DNA from: Amphritea opalescens
GTDB taxonomy: Bacteria; Pseudomonadota; Gammaproteobacteria; Pseudomonadales; Balneatricaceae
DNA: 64,000 bases
Assembly (NCBI RefSeq): GCF_003957515.1
Contig: NZ_RQXW01000010.1
Span: forward strand, 84,978-148,977
Direction of reading: 5' to 3'
The notes beneath the pieces are model-generated. The model was not told the DNA's origin and searched no databases. It saw nothing but the letters and a program-made list of their open reading frames with translations. The position numbers and the translations under genes were made by a program. Below, in pieces: positions 18,454-28,353 of the stretch. How positions within the stretch are numbered: the stretch's first letter is position 1; each line of letters begins with the position of its first letter.

Positions 18454-18960
18454 TTAAACCTTCTGGCGGTGCAGTTTATCCAACTTGCCGCGGATACGAT
18501 TACGTTTCAGTGGCGAGAGGTAATCGACAAACAGCTTGCCTTCAAGATGGTCGATCTCATGTTGAATACATACGGCCAGCAGATCATCGGCTTCGAGTGT
18601 GTACTCTTCACCGAATTCATTGTGGGCGGTGAGACGGACCTTATTGGGCCGAACGACGTCTTCATAGAAGCCGGGAACCGAAAGGCAGCCTTCTTGCATG
18701 CGCTCAGTTTCTTCAGCCAGCACCTCGATATGAGGATTAATAACGACTAAAGGGTTATCTTTCTCTTCAGAGGTATCTATAGTAATGATACGCTGGTGAA
18801 CGTTAACCTGCGTTGCCGCTAAGCCGATGCCGGGTGCGTCATACATGGTTTCAAACATATCTTTGACCAGTTGACGCAGTTCATCGTTAAATTCGGTAAC
18901 CGGCGCAGCAATGGTGCGCAGGCGTGGATCAGGAAATTCGAGTATTGGAAGTAATGACAT
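18454..18960 (-). CDS. def: Peptide deformylase
   Basis: This is a 168-residue metallo-hydrolase that removes the N-formyl group from nascent proteins. All three type-1B motifs are intact: [10 protein letters not shown] near residue 43, EGCLSVP near 88 with the metal-binding Cys, and [12 protein letters not shown] near 131 with the HExxH ligands and catalytic Glu. I chose the ATG at 18960 ([15 protein letters not shown]), which is the standard start. A longer frame to 19038 adds unrelated residues. It is the first gene of the def-fmt-rsmB-trkA-trkH run and is divergent from the LysM gene. Confidence 0.97.
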   Translation of the reverse strand: MSLLPILEFPDPRLRTIAAPVTEFNDELRQLVKDMFETMYDAPGIGLAATQVNVHQRIITIDTSEEKDNPLVVINPHIEVLAEETERMQEGCLSVPGFYEDVVRPNKVRLTAHNEFGEEYTLEADDLLAVCIQHEIDHLEGKLFVDYLSPLKRNRIRGKLDKLHRQKV

Positions 18961-19102
18961 GGTCGCTTGAAAACAAAAGGGTTGAAAAAAAAGAGCACTA
19001 GAATCGATAATCTTTCCATTATACTGATATAGATACACAATGTATTGCCGATACTGTTATAGACTCTCAAAAACATGGCGGTCTGGAGACAAGGATTAAA
19101 TA

Positions 19103-20146
19103 ATGAAACAACTGGTAGCAGGTTTTCTGGGCGCTCTAGTGGTATGTCTTGCATTAATCGCCCCGGCTCAGGCCGAGGTACGCAAAGATACCCTAGCGTT
19201 GCAGGACAATTATCCGAAAACTTATGTCGTCGTTAAAGGTGATACGTTGTGGGATATTTCTGGGATGTTCCTGAAGTCGCCATGGAAGTGGCCGCAACTC
19301 TGGGGCTACAACCAGCAGATCGATAACCCGCACCTTATCTATCCCGGTGATATCTTAACCCTCAAATGGGTTGATGGTCAGCCACGCTTAGTGCTTAACG
19401 ATGGCATTATTCGCTTGAGTCCAAAAGCTAAAGTGACGCGGTTGAAAGATGCGATTCCAGCCATCCCTCTGAAAGATATTAATAGCTTCCTGTCCGATAA
19501 CATTGTGATGGATAGTGATGAACTGACCGGCGCGCCTTATATCGTGGGCGGCACTACGCAACGGATTGTTGCCGGAGCCGGTGATCGAGTATATGCCCGC
19601 GGTGTCTTGGTGGGCGATTATAGCCGCCAGAATATCTACCGCCCTGCTAAAGAATATATCGATCCTGTGACCGACGAGCATCTGGGTTTTGAGATGTTCA
19701 AAATCGGTGATGCGGTGGTGGCGAACAAGAAAGGCGATATTATTTCGTTAGACTTGCGCAAAACCAGAGAAGAGGTGTCGGCGTTAGATCGTGTTTATCC
19801 TAGCCCAAAAGAGTCCATTCAATCTGTCTTTTACCCTAAAGGGCCTGAGGACGAGATCAATGGTCGTATTCTTTCGGTACTGCGTGGCGTGCGTCAGGCC
19901 GGACAGTATGATGTCGTAGCGATTAACCAAGGGATGCGTGAAGGGCTGAGTCCGGGTCATGTGTTGACGATCTTTCGGGCCGGTGAGGTGTTGAAAGATC
20001 CTCTTACCAATGAACTGATTACCCTGCCAACCGAAGAGTCGGGCATGTTGATGATCTTCAAAGCCTACGACAAAGTGAGTTATGCGCTGATACTGAAGGC
20101 AACTGATATTGTCTCTATTGGTGATGAAGTACACAGCCCAGAATAG
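19103..20146 (+). CDS. LysM-domain exported protein
   Basis: This 347-residue protein has a cleavable signal peptide (residues 1–24, ending APAQA) and one LysM domain around residues 38–90 (YVVVKGDTLWDISGMFLKSPWKWPQLW, split here only for reading: YVVVKGDTLWDISG, then KWPQLWGYN and HLIYPGDIL). It should bind peptidoglycan in the periplasm. The rest is a conserved region without a catalytic motif I can identify. An equivalent LysM gene precedes dprA near the Pseudomonas origin. AAGGA before the ATG supports the start. It is 35 bases upstream of dprA. Confidence 0.9.
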   Translation: MKQLVAGFLGALVVCLALIAPAQAEVRKDTLALQDNYPKTYVVVKGDTLWDISGMFLKSPWKWPQLWGYNQQIDNPHLIYPGDILTLKWVDGQPRLVLNDGIIRLSPKAKVTRLKDAIPAIPLKDINSFLSDNIVMDSDELTGAPYIVGGTTQRIVAGAGDRVYARGVLVGDYSRQNIYRPAKEYIDPVTDEHLGFEMFKIGDAVVANKKGDIISLDLRKTREEVSALDRVYPSPKESIQSVFYPKGPEDEINGRILSVLRGVRQAGQYDVVAINQGMREGLSPGHVLTIFRAGEVLKDPLTNELITLPTEESGMLMIFKAYDKVSYALILKATDIVSIGDEVHSPE

Positions 20147-20181
20147 TTTAATGTTTATGTGTCGATGGACAAGGAGTGTCC

Positions 20182-21324
20182 ATGCAAGATCATATCCGAG
20201 AGTGGATCGCACTCGCTGAGCTGCCCAGCATTGGCTCAGCGGTGTTGCTCCGGTTGATACAGCAGTGTTTACCGGATGTTAGCCCTGACAGTATTAACAA
20301 AACGCCTCAATCGTTGCTTTATCTAGGCAACGATCAGCTGAAGTCGCTCAACCTATCCGCTAAAACTATTCGTCATATCCGCGCCTTTCAAGCGGGCGAC
20401 TGGCCTAGCCCTGAATACTTGCAGAGCATTAAGCGCTGGTTACAGCAGCCGGACAACCACCTACTGACCTATGTTGATGATGACTATCCTGCGCTACTTA
20501 AAGAGATCCCTGATCCGCCACTGCTGCTCTATGTCAGCGGTAATCCCGAGGTGTTGCATCTACCTCAGTTAGCCATGGTGGGTAGTCGGTCCGCTAGTCG
20601 TAACGGTATCGCGTTGAGTAGCGCCTTCGCGAGGGACCTAACGGCGGCAGGGATGACCGTGACCAGCGGCCTCGCACGGGGTATCGATGGTGCCGCACAC
20701 GCTGCCGCGGTGGCACTATCAAAACCTACCGTGGCGGTATTGGGCTCAGGATTGATGAATATTTACCCGCGACAGCATCAGGCTTTAGCGGCCGATATCA
20801 TTGCCCAAGGAGGCGCGCTGGTCTCTGAATACCCTTTAGAGATGCCGCCTTTGGCGCATAACTTCCCTCGACGTAATCGGATTATCAGTGGTTTGAGCGC
20901 CGGGGTACTGGTTGTTGAAGCGGCTAGGCGCAGTGGTTCGCTGATTACGGCTCGCTTGGCATTGGAGCAGGGGCGGGAAGTGTTTGCGCTCCCCGGCGCG
21001 CTGAACAATCCTCAGAGCCATGGCTGTCATGATCTTATCCGTGAAGGGGCCACGTTGATTGAAACCAGCGCTCAGATTATCGAGCCGCTAGCCAGCTTAC
21101 TCGGTAGCTACTGCTATGATGAGAAACGCCCCGAAGCCGAGTCGGTAAAATTGAACGATAACGAGGCTAAGTTATTGGATCAAATGGGCTATCAACTGGT
21201 GACATTAGAGCAGCTTGTGGCTGTCACTGGAATGCCGGCTTCAGCCCTGTTACCACAGCTAGTGGCCATGGAATTAGCGGGTTATATCGAAAATACCCCC
21301 GATGGTTATCAACGACTGATCTAA
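20182..21324 (+). CDS. dprA: DNA-processing protein DprA (Smf)
   Basis: This 380-residue protein protects incoming single-stranded DNA and loads RecA during transformation. An N-terminal SAM-like region (about 10–90) is followed by the extended Rossmann fold with AMVGSRSAS near residue 133 and TSGLARGIDGAAHAAA near 163. GSG and PRRNRIISGLSAGVLVVEA come later. A winged-helix domain occupies about 315–380. I chose the ATG at 20182 because AAGGAG lies five bases upstream; the GTG two codons earlier falls on that site. Its presence is compatible with natural competence but does not prove it. Confidence 0.95.
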   Translation: MQDHIREWIALAELPSIGSAVLLRLIQQCLPDVSPDSINKTPQSLLYLGNDQLKSLNLSAKTIRHIRAFQAGDWPSPEYLQSIKRWLQQPDNHLLTYVDDDYPALLKEIPDPPLLLYVSGNPEVLHLPQLAMVGSRSASRNGIALSSAFARDLTAAGMTVTSGLARGIDGAAHAAAVALSKPTVAVLGSGLMNIYPRQHQALAADIIAQGGALVSEYPLEMPPLAHNFPRRNRIISGLSAGVLVVEAARRSGSLITARLALEQGREVFALPGALNNPQSHGCHDLIREGATLIETSAQIIEPLASLLGSYCYDEKRPEAESVKLNDNEAKLLDQMGYQLVTLEQLVAVTGMPASALLPQLVAMELAGYIENTPDGYQRLI

Positions 21325-21437
21325 ACGGCTGTAGATCCCGTAAAAACCGGTCAATTTACGTGGTTGAAAGTTGTACAGTTTTAGGATACTTTGCCACGTT
21401 TTCCCGATTAAACTAACTTCACAATATGAAGGCGATC

Positions 21438-21950
21438 ATGACTAAACCATTTGTAGCAATCCTAATGGGGTCCGACTCTGACCTGCCAACTATGAAGGCT
21501 TCGGCTGACGTACTGCGCTCTCTCGAAGTCCCTTTTGAGATGAAAGTAAGCTCTGCTCACCGTACACCGGTACAGACCCACGATTACGTTAAAGATGCGG
21601 ATCAGCGCGGTGCTGTTGCTTTTATCTGTGCAGCAGGTATGGCAGCTCATCTAGCGGGTGCTGTGGCAGCTAATACCACTAAGCCTGTTATTGGCGTGCC
21701 TATCGAATCCTCTTTGGATGGTTTGGATGCCCTTCTGTCGACCGTACAGATGCCTGGTGGTATTCCCGTTGCGACCGTAGCTATTGGTAAAGCCGGCGCT
21801 AAAAATGCAGCTTATCTAGCATCGCAAATCGTTGCCGTACAGGACCCAGCGCTAGCTGAACGGATCAAAGCTGACCGTCAGGCGAATACCGACGCGGTCA
21901 TTGCTAAAGATAAAGCCTTGCAGGAAAGATTGGCCAACGGCGAGTTCTGA
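21438..21950 (+). CDS. purE: N5-carboxyaminoimidazole ribonucleotide mutase (class I PurE)
   Basis: This is a 170-residue enzyme of purine synthesis that converts N5-CAIR to CAIR. The signatures are [12 protein letters not shown] at residues 8–19, SAHRTP near 41, AAGMAAHL near 71 and [15 protein letters not shown] near 100. I chose the ATG at 21438 because GAAGG lies just upstream; another ATG at 21426 overlaps that element. No purK follows, although class I PurE depends on PurK. Instead tsaC starts five bases later. A sequence resembling half of a PurR operator (ACGTTTTC) lies at about 21395–21402. Confidence 0.95.
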   Translation: MTKPFVAILMGSDSDLPTMKASADVLRSLEVPFEMKVSSAHRTPVQTHDYVKDADQRGAVAFICAAGMAAHLAGAVAANTTKPVIGVPIESSLDGLDALLSTVQMPGGIPVATVAIGKAGAKNAAYLASQIVAVQDPALAERIKADRQANTDAVIAKDKALQERLANGEF

Positions 21951-21955
21951 TTGTT

Positions 21956-22513
21956 ATGGGTTGGTGGCATATTCGTCAAGCCGTTAGAGCGATGCACCAA
22001 GGGGGTGTCATCGCCTATCCTACCGAAGCGGTTTGGGGGCTTGGCTGTGACCCTTTCAATGAAGCAGCGGTTTATCGCTTGCTCGCGATTAAGCGTCGGC
22101 CGGTCGCCAAAGGTTTGATTTTGGTGGCCTCATCGGTCGAGCAAATACAGCCGCTGCTGGATAATCTTGCGCCAGAAGACCGCACGCGGGTAACCGCTTC
22201 CTGGCCCGGTCCTGTGACTTGGGTTTTACCTGACCCTGATAATCTTATCCCCTATTGGATTAAAGGAAATCACGCCTCTGTTGCTGTGAGAGTGAGCGAT
22301 CACTATCAGGTCAAAAATCTTTGTGAGGCGTTTGGTTCGATGATTGTCTCCACATCAGCTAACTATTCAAATAGAGATGCTGCAAGGGATAAGCTTAAAG
22401 TAAGTATTCACTTTAAGGATAAAGTTGATGCTATCGTCCCTGGCGAGTTAGGTGAACTGAGTCGACCAACTAAAATCTACCGTTTGGATAGTGATCAACC
22501 GGTAAGAAGTTAA
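21956..22513 (+). CDS. tsaC: L-threonylcarbamoyladenylate synthase
   Basis: This 185-residue YrdC-domain protein makes threonylcarbamoyl-AMP for the universal tRNA t6A37 modification. The visible motifs are AYPTEAVWGLGCDP near residue 20, the basic motif KRRPVAKGLILVAS near 45, WPGPVTWVLP near 83 and the closing SMIVSTSANYSNRDA near 124. It is the short TsaC form without the C-terminal Sua5 domain. It starts five bases after purE and precedes hemF. TsaC next to dprA, hemF and aroE is a widespread gammaproteobacterial arrangement. Confidence 0.94.
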   Translation: MGWWHIRQAVRAMHQGGVIAYPTEAVWGLGCDPFNEAAVYRLLAIKRRPVAKGLILVASSVEQIQPLLDNLAPEDRTRVTASWPGPVTWVLPDPDNLIPYWIKGNHASVAVRVSDHYQVKNLCEAFGSMIVSTSANYSNRDAARDKLKVSIHFKDKVDAIVPGELGELSRPTKIYRLDSDQPVRS

Positions 22514-22539
22514 ATCAAATAACAGTGGGTGATCACTGA

Positions 22540-23481
<942 letters not shown>

Positions 23482-23482
23482 T

Positions 23483-24319
23483 ATGACCGATCGTTATGCG
23501 GTATTCGGTAATCCGATCAAACATTCCAAATCGCCACTTATCCACAAGGTTTTTGCACAGCAAACCCATCAAGATTTAGAGTACCACTCTGTGTTGGTGC
23601 CCGAAGATGGTTTTGATGTGGCTGTGGATAACTTCTTATCCCCAGGGAGTGATGGCAAAGGCCTGAATATCACGGTGCCGTTTAAAGAGCAGGCTTGGCA
23701 AAAAGCCGAATGTCATTCTGAGCGGGCAAAACTCGCAGGTGCCGTGAACACCCTATATCGCAATGCGGCCGGCCAGTTGTGTGGTGATAATACTGATGGG
23801 CTAGGCCTCGTGGCGGATATCACCCGTAATAACGGTGGTGAGATTCGCGGTAAAGACGTACTCATCCTCGGGGCCGGAGGCGCTGTGCGCGGCGTGTTGG
23901 AGCCTATTCTGGCACTGCAGCCCGCTCGTTTGGTAATTGCGAATCGTACGGTGGCGCGGGCGGAAGTACTGGCTGAGCTGTTTCACGATGTTGGCGCTAT
24001 CGAGGTATCGAGCTTTGCTGAGCTAGAGGGGCAACAGTTTGATTTGGTGATCAATGGAACGGCCGCGAGCTTACAGGGAGAAGTACCTCCCCTGCCGGAT
24101 GACCTGCTCCGTGAGGGCGCTTGGTGTTATGACATGATGTATGGCGCCGACATGACCCCTTTCAACCGTTGGGCTGAGGCCCATGGTGCCGCCCGTATCA
24201 TGGACGGTTTAGGCATGCTGGTGGAACAGGCCGCCGAGTCGTTTTCGATCTGGCGCGGTGTACGTCCAGATACTTCCGAACTAATTCAAGAGCTTAGGCA
24301 TCAGCTACTCGCGAAGTAA
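23483..24319 (+). CDS. aroE: Shikimate dehydrogenase (NADP+)
   Basis: This 278-residue enzyme reduces 3-dehydroshikimate in aromatic amino-acid synthesis. The substrate-binding element is FGNPIKHSKSPLIH at residues 7–20, and the catalytic region is NITVPFKEQAW near 60 with the conserved Lys. The NADP loop is LGAGGAVRGVL near 127, followed by NRT near 152, the basic recognition element that favours NADP over NAD. The length matches AroE. It is the last gene of the dprA-to-aroE run. Confidence 0.96.
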   Translation: MTDRYAVFGNPIKHSKSPLIHKVFAQQTHQDLEYHSVLVPEDGFDVAVDNFLSPGSDGKGLNITVPFKEQAWQKAECHSERAKLAGAVNTLYRNAAGQLCGDNTDGLGLVADITRNNGGEIRGKDVLILGAGGAVRGVLEPILALQPARLVIANRTVARAEVLAELFHDVGAIEVSSFAELEGQQFDLVINGTAASLQGEVPPLPDDLLREGAWCYDMMYGADMTPFNRWAEAHGAARIMDGLGMLVEQAAESFSIWRGVRPDTSELIQELRHQLLAK

Positions 24320-24402
24320 GTCGTATCACAATCGTTCCTTGCGCGGAGTTTCTCATCGGGTTATAACAGGGGTGTCAACTCCAGTCGCAGGAATGATCCG
24401 TT

Positions 24403-26778
24403 ATGGAAAAAGAGACCCGCCTCTCCCCCGATCAGCTGTACCGTCACTGCAACACCGAGTTGCTTCCTTTCAAAACCACGGAAACCCTTGAGCCCTACAC
24501 CGGCTTTTTTGGTCAGGAACGCGCCGTCGAAGCGATGGAATTCGGCATCGGCATGAAGCGCCCCGGCTATAACATGTTTGTGATGGGTAACCCGCATACC
24601 GGCCGCTTCTCCTTTGCTATCGAAAGTATCCGCACCATCGCCAAGAAAGAACTGAAAAAGACCAGTGATTGGTGCTATCTCAATAACTTCGAAGAAAACC
24701 GTAATCCGCTGGTGATTCAACTGCCCGCGGGCAAAGGTTGGGTGATTAAGCGGGATATTAAGCATCTGATTGAAGGGATTCTCACCGAACTGCCGGCCGC
24801 GTTTGAAAGCCCCGCTTATCAGCGGAAAAAGAGTAAGGTCGAGCGAGACTTCAACCGTCTCTATGATCAGGCGATCGAAAAAGTGGATAGTTTGGCGCGG
24901 GAACACAGTATCGCCGTCTATCGTGATGCGGGCAGCATCGGCTTCACACCGGTGTCAGAGGGGCAAGGGATGGACGAAGCCGCCTTCTCCCAGTTACCGG
25001 AGGATATCCGCGACGAATTCACCCGCAATATCGCGAAACTTGAAGAGTTTCTGAATGAAGAGCTGGCCAGCATGCCTCAGTGGCGGCGTGAGGCGGGCGA
25101 TAAAATGAAAGCGTTAGACCGGGAAACCGCCCGTAGCGCGGTGGCACCCTTGATTCAGCCGTTGCGTGAAAAATATCATAACTATAGCGGTGTCCCTGAC
25201 TATCTGAGTCAGCTCGAATCGAATCTAGTGAAAAATGCACTGGATATTATTGAAGAAGATAAGCCTAACGAAGCACGTACCGATTTAGCCCGTCGACAAT
25301 ACATGGAGACCACCTTTGGGGTGAACATGCTGGTGGATAACCAGAAAACCAAAGGCGCGCCGGTGGTGTTTGAAACCCACCCGACCTACGATAACCTGTT
25401 TGGCCGCATAGAATACAACTCGGAAATGGGTGCGTTGACCACCAACTTCCAGCTAATTCGTGCCGGCGCACTGCACCATGCGAATGGGGGTTATCTGGTG
25501 CTTGAATCCGAAAAACTACTGGAACAACCCTTTGTCTACGGGGCCCTCAAGCGGGCGCTGAAATCCCATGAAATTCGTATTGAAAATCCGATGTCAGAGA
25601 TGACCGGCATGGGGACCATCACCTTGGCACCGCAATCGATCCCTTTAAATGTGAAGGTGGTATTGATCGGTACGCGGGAAACCTACTATCTGCTGCAGGA
25701 ATTGGATCACGATTTCGAAAAAATGTTTCGCGTGGTGGTCGATTTTGATGAGGATGTGAAACGGGAACCCGCGGCCATTCGTAATTACGCCCGATTGATG
25801 AAAACCCTCGCGGATGAAGAGGGTCTTGCGCCCCTGAACCGTCAGGCGGTTGCTCGCTTAGTCGAACATAGCTCTCGATTAACCGAGGATCAGGAACTGC
25901 TATCGGCCCATGTGGGTGAGCTGGTGGATCTGCTGTGTGAGGCGGATTACAAGCGCATTCGCAACCGTGACGATATAATCAATGATCAACATGTCGAAAT
26001 GGCACTACAGGCTAAAGAGCGCCGTACCAGCCGTATCTCATCGAAGATTCTCGATAGCATCCTCAACAAAACAGTATTGATCGATACCGATGGCGAAGCC
26101 GCGGGTCGTACCAACGGCCTTACGGTGCTGGGCGTGGGCGATGTCTCCTTTGGTTTTCCGGCGCGTATTACCGTAACGGTACACCCTGGCAACCGCGGCA
26201 TCGTTGATATTGAGCGGGAAGTGACGCTGGGGCAACCGATACACTCTAAAGGTGTACTCATTCTGTCCGGCTATTTGGGGCATAAATACGCTAAGGATTT
26301 TCCGCTAACCCTCTCCGCCAGCATCGCGTTGGAGCAATCCTACGGTTATGTGGATGGCGATAGCGCTTCCATGGCGGAAATCTGCACCCTGATTTCGGCA
26401 TTAACCGGCATACCGATTAAACAGCAGTTCGCGATTACCGGTTCGATTAACCAATACGGCGAAGTGCAGGCGATCGGCGGCGTGAATGAGAAGATCGAAG
26501 GTTTCTTCAACCTTTGTAAAACCCGCGGCCTTACCGGTACTCAGGGCGTGATTATTCCCAAGGCGAACATCCGTAATCTTATGTTAAAACGTGAAGTGGT
26601 CGACGCGGTCGCAGAAGGTGAGTTCTGTATTCATGGGGTTGCCACGGTGGATCAATGCCTAGAGTTGCTGATGGACCGCAAAGCGGGGCAACTCAAGGAG
26701 GACGGCACCTTCACTCAACGCTCGGTGAATGCGCAGGTGGTGAAACGCTTGCGAGAAGTGGCCAAGGCGAAGGCTTAA
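24403..26778 (+). CDS. Lon-family AAA+ protease (LonB/YcbZ-like)
   Basis: The 791-residue protein has the layout of the ATP-binding Lon-related proteases. An N-terminal region contains a divergent P-loop, MGNPHTGRFSF near residue 59. An AAA-type module spans about 320–520 (ETHPTYDNLFGRIE, HHANGGYLVLES). The S16 protease domain covers about 560–770. The catalytic Ser is in VDGDSASMAEI and the catalytic Lys in GGVNEKIEGFF about 43 residues later, so the Ser–Lys dyad is intact. It lacks the classical Lon N-domain. It probably degrades damaged proteins in the cytosol. The gene stands alone after aroE. Its ribosome-binding site is weak. Confidence 0.9.
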   Translation: MEKETRLSPDQLYRHCNTELLPFKTTETLEPYTGFFGQERAVEAMEFGIGMKRPGYNMFVMGNPHTGRFSFAIESIRTIAKKELKKTSDWCYLNNFEENRNPLVIQLPAGKGWVIKRDIKHLIEGILTELPAAFESPAYQRKKSKVERDFNRLYDQAIEKVDSLAREHSIAVYRDAGSIGFTPVSEGQGMDEAAFSQLPEDIRDEFTRNIAKLEEFLNEELASMPQWRREAGDKMKALDRETARSAVAPLIQPLREKYHNYSGVPDYLSQLESNLVKNALDIIEEDKPNEARTDLARRQYMETTFGVNMLVDNQKTKGAPVVFETHPTYDNLFGRIEYNSEMGALTTNFQLIRAGALHHANGGYLVLESEKLLEQPFVYGALKRALKSHEIRIENPMSEMTGMGTITLAPQSIPLNVKVVLIGTRETYYLLQELDHDFEKMFRVVVDFDEDVKREPAAIRNYARLMKTLADEEGLAPLNRQAVARLVEHSSRLTEDQELLSAHVGELVDLLCEADYKRIRNRDDIINDQHVEMALQAKERRTSRISSKILDSILNKTVLIDTDGEAAGRTNGLTVLGVGDVSFGFPARITVTVHPGNRGIVDIEREVTLGQPIHSKGVLILSGYLGHKYAKDFPLTLSASIALEQSYGYVDGDSASMAEICTLISALTGIPIKQQFAITGSINQYGEVQAIGGVNEKIEGFFNLCKTRGLTGTQGVIIPKANIRNLMLKREVVDAVAEGEFCIHGVATVDQCLELLMDRKAGQLKEDGTFTQRSVNAQVVKRLREVAKAKA

Positions 26779-26916
26779 CTTTGGTAAAGGGAGCGTTGAT
26801 GGCCAGCCATCGCGCTACCCAACATCCTCGATGTGAATGGTCTGGTACCCTTCCCTTGTTAGCCGTTGCTAAATATCTACGGGTCACAGAAAAAGGCGGC
26901 CGCATCAATTGATCTC

Positions 26917-26957
26917 ATATTGATACGAATGTTGGTACCCAAGATTCGTATCAATAT
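26917..26957. repeat. Perfect 14-bp inverted repeat with palindromic centre
   Basis: ATATTGATACGAAT at 26917–26930 is repeated exactly inverted at 26944–26957, with a 13-base spacer that contains GGTACC at its middle. It lies between the convergent Lon-like gene (ends 26778) and the membrane-protein gene (ends 27048). No U-tract follows on either side, so it may be a protein-binding dyad or a factor-dependent end signal. Confidence 0.7.
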
Positions 26958-27047
26958 TCGGCAACTGTCAGATCAAGTCTGAATTAGTACAGCTAAAGCC
27001 CCCGGCCCTTTCTTTATCTAACTAGGAAGGGTTATTTCCGATCTAGC

Positions 27048-27644
27048 TTACCTTGCTTTGGCTTCAATGTTTTTGAAGCTGGAGGGTGCCAGCAGTGCTG
27101 CTAGAAACAGATAAGCGTCGGCGGCGATTTCCAGATATTCTTCCCAAAACTTGGTTTCGGTTGGGATGACCTGTTTATCAAAGATGCCGGCGATGATGAG
27201 CAGAACGCCTCCTAGGATGACGTAGAGCATCATTGGTGAACGCAGGTAGATCAGGGTATTGCGGAGGTAGAAACGGATGTTACGGAAAACCTGTACCAGG
27301 ATATAGAACAGCGGTAGGAGCCAGATATACTGGCCAGGCTTACCAAAGATCATATGGGCAGGTTCAGGCCAGTCAGTTTTGCGGACATCGAATTCACGGA
27401 AGAAGAACGCCAAACAGATCCAGGCAAACATCCATGCGGCATAGCGGGAGCTACCCTGCAGGTTTTTGCCAACTTGCACCATATAAAAACAGGTCAGCAG
27501 CAGAATTCCGGCCTGCAAGTTTTCCAGAATGCCGTTCTCGTTATAGATTGTGTGCTGGTCATCAAGGTTATAGATGAATACACCGGCAAGAATAACCAGT
27601 AGCAACCAGAAGATTTGTAGGTTTTTTCCGTTAGCAGCTAACAA
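27048..27644 (-). CDS. Polytopic inner-membrane protein of unknown function
   Basis: This 198-residue protein has about five or six hydrophobic segments (around residues 10–26, 43–58, 70–82, 105–118, 138–155 and 172–185). A charged loop FFREFDVRKTDWPEP near residue 80 and a terminal soluble tail are visible. I do not recognise the family. It starts 38 bases downstream of the gamma-carbonic anhydrase gene on the same strand, so the two may be co-transcribed. No catalytic motif stands out apart from conserved-looking acidic and basic residues in the FREFDVR loop. Confidence 0.7.
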   Translation of the reverse strand: MLAANGKNLQIFWLLLVILAGVFIYNLDDQHTIYNENGILENLQAGILLLTCFYMVQVGKNLQGSSRYAAWMFAWICLAFFFREFDVRKTDWPEPAHMIFGKPGQYIWLLPLFYILVQVFRNIRFYLRNTLIYLRSPMMLYVILGGVLLIIAGIFDKQVIPTETKFWEEYLEIAADAYLFLAALLAPSSFKNIEAKAR

Positions 27645-27682
27645 TTCAGTGTCCCCACAGCGTTGTAAAAGGCGGCATTGTC

Positions 27683-28225
27683 CTATGATTTATAGTCTTC
27701 TGCTAGGTGTTTATCTTTAAGTTTTACATAGTTCCCCGCGGTATAGGTAAAGAAGCTCAACTCTTTTTCGGTGAGGGGTCTCACCTCTTTGACGGGGCGG
27801 CCAACGTACAGGTGACCACTTTTGAGGGTTTTACCCGGCGGTACTAGGCTGCCTGCGCCGATGATGACATCGTCTTCGACGATAGCGCCATCCATAACCA
27901 TAGATCCCATGCCGACGAGTACTCGGTTGCCGATGGTGCAGCCGTGGAGCATCGCTTGATGGCCGATGGTGACGTCATTGCCGATTAGCAGAGGAAAACC
28001 ATCGGGGTTGAAAGGGCCTGCATGGGTAATATGTAGCACCGAGCCGTCTTGTACACTGGTGCGGTCGCCGATGCGAATATGGTGCATATCTCCGCGGATA
28101 ACTGTCAGTGGCCAGACCGATACATCATCACCGAGGGTAACATCGCCCAGCACAACAGCGGTCGGATCAACAAAGGCGCGTAGGCCCAATGTGGGGGTAG
28201 TGTCTTGGTAGCGGCGGATGCTCAT
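27683..28225 (-). CDS. Gamma-class carbonic anhydrase-like hexapeptide-repeat protein
   Basis: This 180-residue left-handed beta-helix protein of the YrdA/CaiE/PaaY group starts ALGLRAFVDPTAVVLGDVTLG-like with the repeats VLGDVTLGDDVSVW, VIRGDMHHIRIGD and DGSVLHITH. Metal-ligand histidines of the gamma-CA site are plausible in HITHAG, VTIGHQAMLHG. Many family members are not active anhydrases, so function stays general. It is divergent from prlC, an arrangement also present in Pseudomonas. Confidence 0.88.
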   Translation of the reverse strand: MSIRRYQDTTPTLGLRAFVDPTAVVLGDVTLGDDVSVWPLTVIRGDMHHIRIGDRTSVQDGSVLHITHAGPFNPDGFPLLIGNDVTIGHQAMLHGCTIGNRVLVGMGSMVMDGAIVEDDVIIGAGSLVPPGKTLKSGHLYVGRPVKEVRPLTEKELSFFTYTAGNYVKLKDKHLAEDYKS

Positions 28226-28353
28226 AGGCTTCCCTCAGTCTAATACTCTGTTTAGGATTATATAATAAACGCTGTGTGGCGATTGAAAACAGCTAATTAC
28301 TCCCCCATTTAGTATTTATTGTTGTTCTTTTTATCCCTGTTCAGGAGTTTTCT

